The position numbers were made by a program, and so were the translations under genes. A DNA stretch of 64,000 nt from Choricystis sp. odSpoLacu1 (taxonomy: Eukaryota; Chlorophyta; Trebouxiophyceae), in assembly GCA_958009055.1 (NCBI GenBank), contig OY253649.1, positions 682,001 through 746,000 of the forward strand, in the 5' to 3' direction. Positions 58,826-64,000 of the stretch are shown here, in pieces; the first letter of the stretch is position 1; each line of letters opens with the position of its first letter. A model generated the notes under the pieces. That model was not told the origin of the DNA. It was given only the letters and a program-made list of their open reading frames with translations, and did no database searches.

Positions 58826-59808
58826 TCACATCGTCAGCTGCATGATCGCAGAAACGATGTCGCCATCCGCCTCTTTCAGCGCTTTCACGGCTTTCGCGCG
58901 CGACACACTCGCCTGCGTCATCACCAGCTCCACGTCCTTGGACTCGACGCCCGACTCGTCCACGTCACCGCCGTCGTCATCGTCGGCAGCGGCGGGCGCG
59001 GCAGCGGAGGACGGGACCGCGCCCACCTCCTCGATGGAGCCCGCGCCGCCCGCGCCGCCCGCCGCGGCAAACTGGGCGGCCGCCTGCTGCGCCATGGACG
59101 CCGTCATGTCCTCCACCTTGGCCTCCCCAAAGATGACGTACGTGTCACTCGTGGGCGACTTGAAGACGTCGGGGCGGGAGACGACAAACAGAATGTTTTT
59201 GTTTTTGCGGATCGTGACGCGGGAGACGCCAGGGACGGGTTTCATGCCCAGCTTGGCCACCGCTTTGCGCGACTTTTTCTCGGCTTTGGACTGCTTGGAG
59301 CGGCCGGGGTCTGGGGGTGGGTGGAAGGTGGGTGGGTGGGGTCAGGCAACGAGGAAGGACTGCAGCCGCCTAGCCGGCGTTTTCTGTGTTCGCCTGGTCG
59401 CAGGGCGCAGCCGGGGACACGGTCTCAGTCCCACCCTCACATGCACGCAGACCACTCTGCGAGCCGTGATCGGGGCGAGATTGGCACGCACGCAGCGTGG
59501 TGGTGGCGCCACGGCCGCCCACAACACCCCCACTGCGCCGTTGCGCTGCCCATTCTCTCCTCCACACGCACCTTCGTCGCCACCCTCGTCGGACGACACG
59601 TCGGACACGTCGTCCACAACTTCGGCAGCGTCCTGTGGGTGGGTGAGATGGGGGGTGGGGGTGAGCAATGACGACGCAGGCGCCAAAGAGAACGGCCGCC
59701 GACAGGCTGGCCAGAAGCGCGGGCGAGTGGGAGGCGAAAATGGCGTGTTGCGGCCCTATGCTGTGTCTCCACCCGTACCTCAGCCACGGCAGCTTCTTCG
59801 CGCGTCAT
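58826..59808 (-). CDS. NACA: Nascent polypeptide-associated complex subunit alpha
   Basis: A ribosome-bound chaperone subunit that shields nascent chains from wrong ER targeting. Exons are 59808-59779 (30 bases), 59632-59572 and 59310-58826, 191 residues. The N-terminus is acidic ([14 protein letters not shown]). The NAC domain begins [20 protein letters not shown] and continues [40 protein letters not shown]. The C-terminal UBA is complete ([20 protein letters not shown], then [15 protein letters not shown]). The basic RKxxKAVAKLG segment that contacts the ribosome is present. The gene is divergent from the WW/FF gene with 171 bases between starts. Confidence 0.95.
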
Positions 59809-59979
59809 GACGGGTGGCGGTGTAGGGGAGAGGGGCGTGGGGTTGGGGCAGAGGGGAAGGGTGAAAGGCTCGACTGGAGTGGTGGATGCAGAGGAAAAAA
59901 ACACTCACTCCTCTCAACGAGAGACGGTTCCATTCCCGCGTTCCCACGCGGCGTGGCCGTGGTCTGCACGCCAGCGCTC

Positions 59980-61524
59980 ATGCGGCCACCTGGTGGGCCT
60001 CCACCCCACGGTGGACACCCCCCCAACTGGTGGCCCCCGGGCGCCCCGCCTCCATGGTCCGGCGCAGCGCCACCGCCCCACTGGACAGGAGGCCCACCCC
60101 CCCCGTTTGCGGCGGGGCCGGTGTACGGCGGCACCGCAGGCGGCGGGTATGGGGGAGGCGGGGGTGGACAGCCCCCGCCCCCCCGGTATGTGGGCGGCGT
60201 GGCTGGGACGCCGTGGGCTGCGGCCACCGCGCCGGACGGACGCGTTTACTACGTCAACCGGGCCACCGGGGCGACGGCGTGGCAGCTTCCGCCCGACGTG
60301 GCGGCGGTGGCGGCTGCGGGGGGCGGGCTGAAGCCGCCCCCGGTGCCGGCGGCTGCGCCGGCGGCGCAGCGCGAGCGGCCCCCACCCCCCAAACCCAAGA
60401 AAGACGCCGCTCCCCAAACGCTCACAGCGGACCAGGTGGCCATGGTGTCTCGCGTGGCTGCCGTGGGGGGCGTGGACCGGCTGCGCCCCGACTTGCGTGC
60501 CCTGGTGGCGAAAGCAGGAGGTGGGGGGGGAGGGGGCGCGGCTGCCGCCCCCGCACCCTCCGCCCCTGCCGACGATTTCGATGAAGAAGACCTGGTGTTT
60601 GACCCTGCTGAAGTGGTGGCGGCAGCGGTGGCCAGCAAGGCGGCACAGAGCACGGAGCCTGGTGGTGCAGCACCCAAACCGGCCGACGCCGCCGCGCCAC
60701 CCTCCCCCTCCTCCTCCACCGACCCGCTGACCGCCTTTCTGGCCATGCTGCGCGAGTCCAACATCTCTCCCTACGCTCCCTGGTCCAAAGTGGAGTGCAC
60801 ACTGGTGGCGGACCCGCGGTGGCGCGGTCTACGTGGTGACCGCGCGCGGCGCAACGCGTTTGACGCATTCTGCGCGGACGCCGCGGTGGTTGACACAAGT
60901 GAAAAGGTTGACAAAAACACCAAACATCAGCAACCTGTGCATTCTGCGTCCCTCAAACGCGGCCGCGCGGCGCACGTTGCTGAGAAGTTGGCCGCCGAGG
61001 CGGCAGCGCGCGGCGCGGACGTGGCGCGAGCCGCCGCGGCGCGTGCAGCAGCGGCCGCACGAGCTGCTGACGAGGCCGCCTTCTTGACGCTGCTGGGGGA
61101 GTGTGTGAAAGAGGCGGACGCGTCGTTCGACGTGTGGGAGGGTGTGCTGGTGGCCGACCCGCTGCGCCGTGGGAGCACACTCCCACCGTCCACACGGGCT
61201 GCCCTGTTTGACAGGCACGTGGCATCCCTCACATCTGACTGCGTGCTCGAGTACGCGGCCGCCATGACCGATGCGTTGAGGCTTGTGGCTCGTGGCCGGG
61301 AGGAGGGGGACGAGCCACCGCGCCCGCTGGTCGATTTCGACGCTGCCGACGCTCTAGTCCCACCCACCCTCCCCCGCCGCCGCCCCCCCACGCCCGACCG
61401 GGAGGCGGCGTGGCGACGGCTGGCGCAGGCAGCGTTGGCTGGAGGGCTGGAGCGGGGTGGAGGCGGGGACGCCGCGTATGAGAGGCTGTATTTGGATGTC
61501 GACCGAAAACGGGTGAAACGGTAG
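59980..61524 (+). CDS. WW/FF-domain protein, TCERG1/PRPF40-like splicing or transcription factor
   Basis: Links RNA polymerase II transcription to splicing in other eukaryotes. The gene is a single exon of 514 residues. It opens with about 70 residues of Pro/Gly/Trp-rich sequence (MRPPGGPPPHGGHPPNWWPP). One WW domain follows (TPWAAATAPDGRVYYVNRAT, then GATAWQLPP), then a linker, then FF domain 1 (LTAFLAMLRESNISPYAPWS, VADPRWRGLRGDRARRNAFD) and FF domain 2 (AAFLTLLGECVKEADASFDV, VADPLRRGSTLPP), ending in a basic DVDRKRVKR. The RESNISPYAPW wording is closest to TCERG1 FF1. The number of FF domains is low for both families. The ATG at 59980 begins the proline-rich region and is the likely start; the frame is open further up. 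Confidence 0.8.
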   Translation: MRPPGGPPPHGGHPPNWWPPGAPPPWSGAAPPPHWTGGPPPPFAAGPVYGGTAGGGYGGGGGGQPPPPRYVGGVAGTPWAAATAPDGRVYYVNRATGATAWQLPPDVAAVAAAGGGLKPPPVPAAAPAAQRERPPPPKPKKDAAPQTLTADQVAMVSRVAAVGGVDRLRPDLRALVAKAGGGGGGGAAAAPAPSAPADDFDEEDLVFDPAEVVAAAVASKAAQSTEPGGAAPKPADAAAPPSPSSSTDPLTAFLAMLRESNISPYAPWSKVECTLVADPRWRGLRGDRARRNAFDAFCADAAVVDTSEKVDKNTKHQQPVHSASLKRGRAAHVAEKLAAEAAARGADVARAAAARAAAAARAADEAAFLTLLGECVKEADASFDVWEGVLVADPLRRGSTLPPSTRAALFDRHVASLTSDCVLEYAAAMTDALRLVARGREEGDEPPRPLVDFDAADALVPPTLPRRRPPTPDREAAWRRLAQAALAGGLERGGGGDAAYERLYLDVDRKRVKR

Positions 61525-61802
61525 ACATTTTTTTTGTTCGAGTTTTTTGGGTGGCAAATTGCAGAAGGTATGAAAAAAAGGCGCAGCAGTCCCAGCCACG
61601 GGACCACACACACGATGGACGCAGAAACACACGGAAAATAAAAGGAAAAAAAAACTGGGGTGGGAAGGAGAAAAAAACAGGCACGTCGAACGCGTCGCTG
61701 AGCGCCAAACGCCATGCCGCCGCCGACAGGTCCGCGTGCGACGCCGGGGCCGTAGCCACACAGTGGAAGCCACACACGCGTTGAGCGGATGCCTTTTTCT
61801 CC

Positions 61803-62201
61803 TCACTTCTTGGCGGTGGCAGCACCCTTCTTCTTGCCGCGCAGCTTCTTGGCGCGGTTCTTCCGCTCCTTGATCTGTTTGCGCGACTTGTTGGCGGGGG
61901 CTTCGTCCAGCCCGTTGCGGATGAGGCGGTACTTGGGCTCAAACTTTTTGGCGGCGTCGACAGAGTCGTAGACCAGGCCGAAGCCGGTCGACTTGCCGCC
62001 ACCAAACTGGGTGCGGAACCCAAACACAAACACGGACGCGTCGTCCTTGGCATCGTACATCTTGGCCAGCTTTTCACGCAGTTCAGCCTTGGGCACGGTT
62101 GCGCGGCCGGGGTGGAGGACGTCGACCACGAATTGGCGCCGCGCAAGCAGGCGGTTGGTCATGAACTTGCGCGTGCGCACAGTGCACGCTTTGTCGCCCA
62201 T
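61803..62201 (-). CDS. RPS24: 40S ribosomal protein eS24
   Basis: A structural protein of the small ribosomal subunit. The coding sequence is uninterrupted, 132 residues: [79 protein letters not shown], ending in a Lys/Ala tail. The N-terminal [19 protein letters not shown] form matches the plant version closely. The gene is probably preceded by an untranslated exon and a 545-base intron, described in the next entry. Confidence 0.95.
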   Translation of the reverse strand: MGDKACTVRTRKFMTNRLLARRQFVVDVLHPGRATVPKAELREKLAKMYDAKDDASVFVFGFRTQFGGGKSTGFGLVYDSVDAAKKFEPKYRLIRNGLDEAPANKSRKQIKERKNRAKKLRGKKKGAATAKK

Positions 62202-62913
62202 GGTGTTATGACTTGTATGTGGGAAAAGGGGCGAGTGGCTGTGTGGGGAGGGAGGGAGGGAGGGAGGGGAGAGGTGAGCGGTCGATTGGGAGAGGCGAAG
62301 AGCCGGCGTGCGGCGGGCTGTGTGTCTGGCGACGCACGCTCCCCTCCCAGGCCTGCGATCGCGGCCACCACAGAAGGTGGAGACGCATGCGTCACGCTCT
62401 GGAGCGCGCATCACGAGGGAGCCGGCACAGGAGCGAAGCGGGAGGGCGCGGCGTGCGTTTGTTTTGGGCGTCGGCCGGCGGCCGTCGAGCACGGGGGTGG
62501 GGGGCCGCTTCCACACGCCTTGTCACGCGCACGCGAAGCCGCCACCACACACGCTGCGTGCAACTGGGGACAAGCTGCAGCGATGCGGGGCAGGGCGAGC
62601 GGGCGAGAGGGGTGGCGGCGGGGAAACAGCGGCGCGGCGGCCCCAGCTCGCCGCGATCGAGGTGCGGAGCGCGCCCCGGGAGCGCTGGGCACGCGCCTCG
62701 CTCCAGCTCCTCTTTCCCGCCGGCAGACCACAGGTCACCACAGCAGCAGTGCGTGGGTGTGGGTAGCAGGCGTCGATCCGTACCTGGTGCAAGCGGGGAG
62801 ACACGCGCGAAAACGGGCGAAAGGAGTGGGAGTGCAACGCGGGCGAGCGACGTCCCACTCTCGCGAGACAATTCACCGCTTCTCTCCGCCCTGCGCGCCG
62901 CGTCCGAGACCTC
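62202..62913. promoter_or_regulatory. RPS24 leader intron and divergent RPS24/NDUFA8 promoter
   Basis: On the minus strand CACCAG|GTACGG (donor at 62783) and CCCCACACAG (acceptor at 62241-62239) mark a likely 545-base leader intron of RPS24. It is GC-rich, contains GCGATCGC at 62355-62362, and ends in GGGA-type repeats read as a CCCT pyrimidine tract (plus strand 62249-62270). That leaves about 130 bases (62784-62913) as the common promoter. Confidence 0.5.
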
Positions 62914-63460
62914 ATGGCCGACGACGCACCACCCCCCGTCTCCGCCGTCCTCATGGCGGCCGCCAAGCACGTCGCCGTCGAGTGCGCGGCCGCGTCGGCC
63001 GCCTTCATCGCGTGCAAAAAGGGCGACAAAAACCCCGCAACGTGCCTGGCTGCCGGCGACGCGGTCACCGCGTGCGTGGCGAGCCTGCTCAAACGGGCCA
63101 CGGATGCTGCCCCCGACGAGTTGACCAAGTATGTGGACTGCCTGGAGTACAATAGGTGAGTGGAGGAGAGGGAGAGGAGGGAGGGAGATGAGCGCGGACT
63201 TGGGGCACAGGAGAACCGTTGTGCACGCCTGATCTGGTGCCGCGTTGTGCGTGGCAAGGCAATCACGTTTCCTTGCATTCAAAGGGGGACGCTGCGAAAC
63301 GCCGGGGCAGGCAGAAAGAAGAGAAGAAGCTTGGGAACACACCCCCACCCTTGCTCACCCCCTCTCCCCTCCCCTCCACAGCAACAAGTTTGAAAAGTGC
63401 CGCAAAGAGCAGGCCGCGTTTGAGGCCGCGTTCCCGGCGGGAGGGCGCAGTGCATCGTGA
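62914..63460 (+). CDS. NDUFA8: Complex I subunit NDUFA8 (twin CX9C protein)
   Basis: An accessory subunit of mitochondrial complex I, imported into the intermembrane space and oxidised by Mia40. Exons are 62914-63155 and 63382-63460, and the junction gives CLEYN|SNKFEKCRKEQ. The protein has 106 residues, like the plant subunit. PVSAVLMAAAKHVAVECAAA, CKKGDKNPATCLAAGDAV, TACVASLLKRATDAAP and KYVDCLEYN, then KFEKCRKEQAAFEAAFP follow the plant NDUFA8 order. Paired cysteines spaced by nine residues are visible (CKKGDKNPATC and CLEYNSNKFEKC, the latter with ten between). There is no cleavable targeting sequence, as expected. Confidence 0.9.
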
Positions 63461-64000
63461 GGAGGGGGCGGTGTGGCGTGTGTTTTATTGTTTCCTGTTT
63501 CGCCGCCTCTGCGTGTGATCCAGCCCCTTAACCCAGCTTTCTTTTCTTTTTCGCACACACGCATGCTATGCGTGAACTGTCAGCGACGCGCTGTTTGCTT
63601 TCTCACACACACCGTCATAAAAAAAAGCGCGCGCAGGCAGGGGGAGCGGCCGAGTGTTTACACGCCCGCCCACACACACCCGCCTCCACACACGCCCCTC
63701 TCTTTGTCTTTTATAAATCGCAAAAAAGGCAGCCCAGCGTTGGTGTGCGCGATCTCCTTCCCAAAACGGGGCGCCAAAACGCAAAAGGATCCGTGGTTTC
63801 CCTCGCTTCAACCGTCCAAAAAATAGCGCGCACCGCCCGCCCATTGTCGTGTGCTGTGTAAAGAAGAAAAAAGGGGGGGGGGGGGGGGGAAGGGGTGCGG
63901 ACAACAGGAGGGCGGATGCCCGTCTGCTGTTGCCACCCCTGCCTCACGCCACCCCCGATCAAAAAGGCTCTCTCTCTCTCTCTCCACGCGCGTTCAAGCC
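63461..64000. other. Window end, intergenic low-complexity sequence
   Basis: These 540 bases hold no gene I can support. They include a 17-base G run (63873-63889) and a CT repeat (63969-63983). The part near 63540-63720 is less GC-rich. A gene may begin beyond the window. Confidence 0.5.
63873..63889 (+). repeat. 17-base G homopolymer
   Basis: An uninterrupted G run in intergenic sequence, similar to the one at 18051-18069. Confidence 0.9.

Noticed and set aside
1..64000. Transposons, CRISPR arrays, viral genes or a defence island
   Set aside because: No transposase, reverse transcriptase, integrase, terminal repeats, spacer arrays or phage proteins are seen; the content is ordinary conserved nuclear genes.

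Overview
The window is nuclear DNA from a eukaryote with a very compact, GC-rich genome (roughly two thirds GC by eye). I can place 34 protein genes in 64 kb, plus one candidate micro-gene. Most have zero to three introns. Introns begin GTGAGT, GTGCGT or GTACGT, are GT-rich at the start, and end in C-rich tracts before CAG. Several proteins point to a green-lineage alga: a plastid-type L-aspartate oxidase, a thylakoid-lumen PsbP-domain protein, a plant/cyanobacterial DprA-like protein, a PDAT, and plant-like eS24 and NDUFA8. TGTAA motifs just after several stop codons, the usual chlorophyte poly(A) signal, agree. I cannot name the species. No tRNA, rRNA, mobile element, CRISPR array or telomere repeat was recognised.

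Layout. 1-12.6 kb: WDR4, TAF8, a POT1-like telomere protein, RPL41 (a 23-residue protein split by an intron), an unrecognised 700-residue protein, an organellar Qri7/TsaD, a CCCH zinc-finger protein and an organellar-type DEAD-box helicase. 12.7-26 kb: PDAT, NC2-alpha, a GH125 mannosidase, an ATAD2-like chromatin AAA ATPase, a methyltransferase and a secreted GH5 glycosidase. 26-38.8 kb: SEC61 alpha, an N4BP2-like kinase/Smr protein, RWDD1, a TPR protein with DUF4604-like ends, a LAMMER kinase and RPL13. 39.7-51 kb: L-aspartate oxidase, a candidate micro-gene, eIF2A, adenylate kinase, a histone-deacetylase-family protein and a trehalose-6-phosphate synthase. 51-64 kb: a SERAC1-like hydrolase, a small basic protein, a PsbP-like protein, ARL5, the DprA-like protein, NAC alpha, a WW/FF protein, RPS24 and NDUFA8.

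Strands alternate almost gene by gene. There are about thirteen head-to-head pairs, most separated by about 80-350 bases, so bidirectional promoters are the rule, and the convergent gaps are also short. Most genes are unrelated housekeeping functions (translation, protein targeting, transcription and chromatin, lipid and carbohydrate metabolism, organelle function) rather than one pathway or an accessory island.

Four genes (WDR4, TAF8, the ATAD2-like gene and the N4BP2-like gene) read as intact only if one- or two-base shifts are allowed. The shifts lie in or beside C/G homopolymer runs or GC dinucleotide repeats. The 3' end of the Qri7 gene may have the same problem. These look like length errors in low-complexity tracts rather than true pseudogenes, and they limit the coordinates of those proteins.
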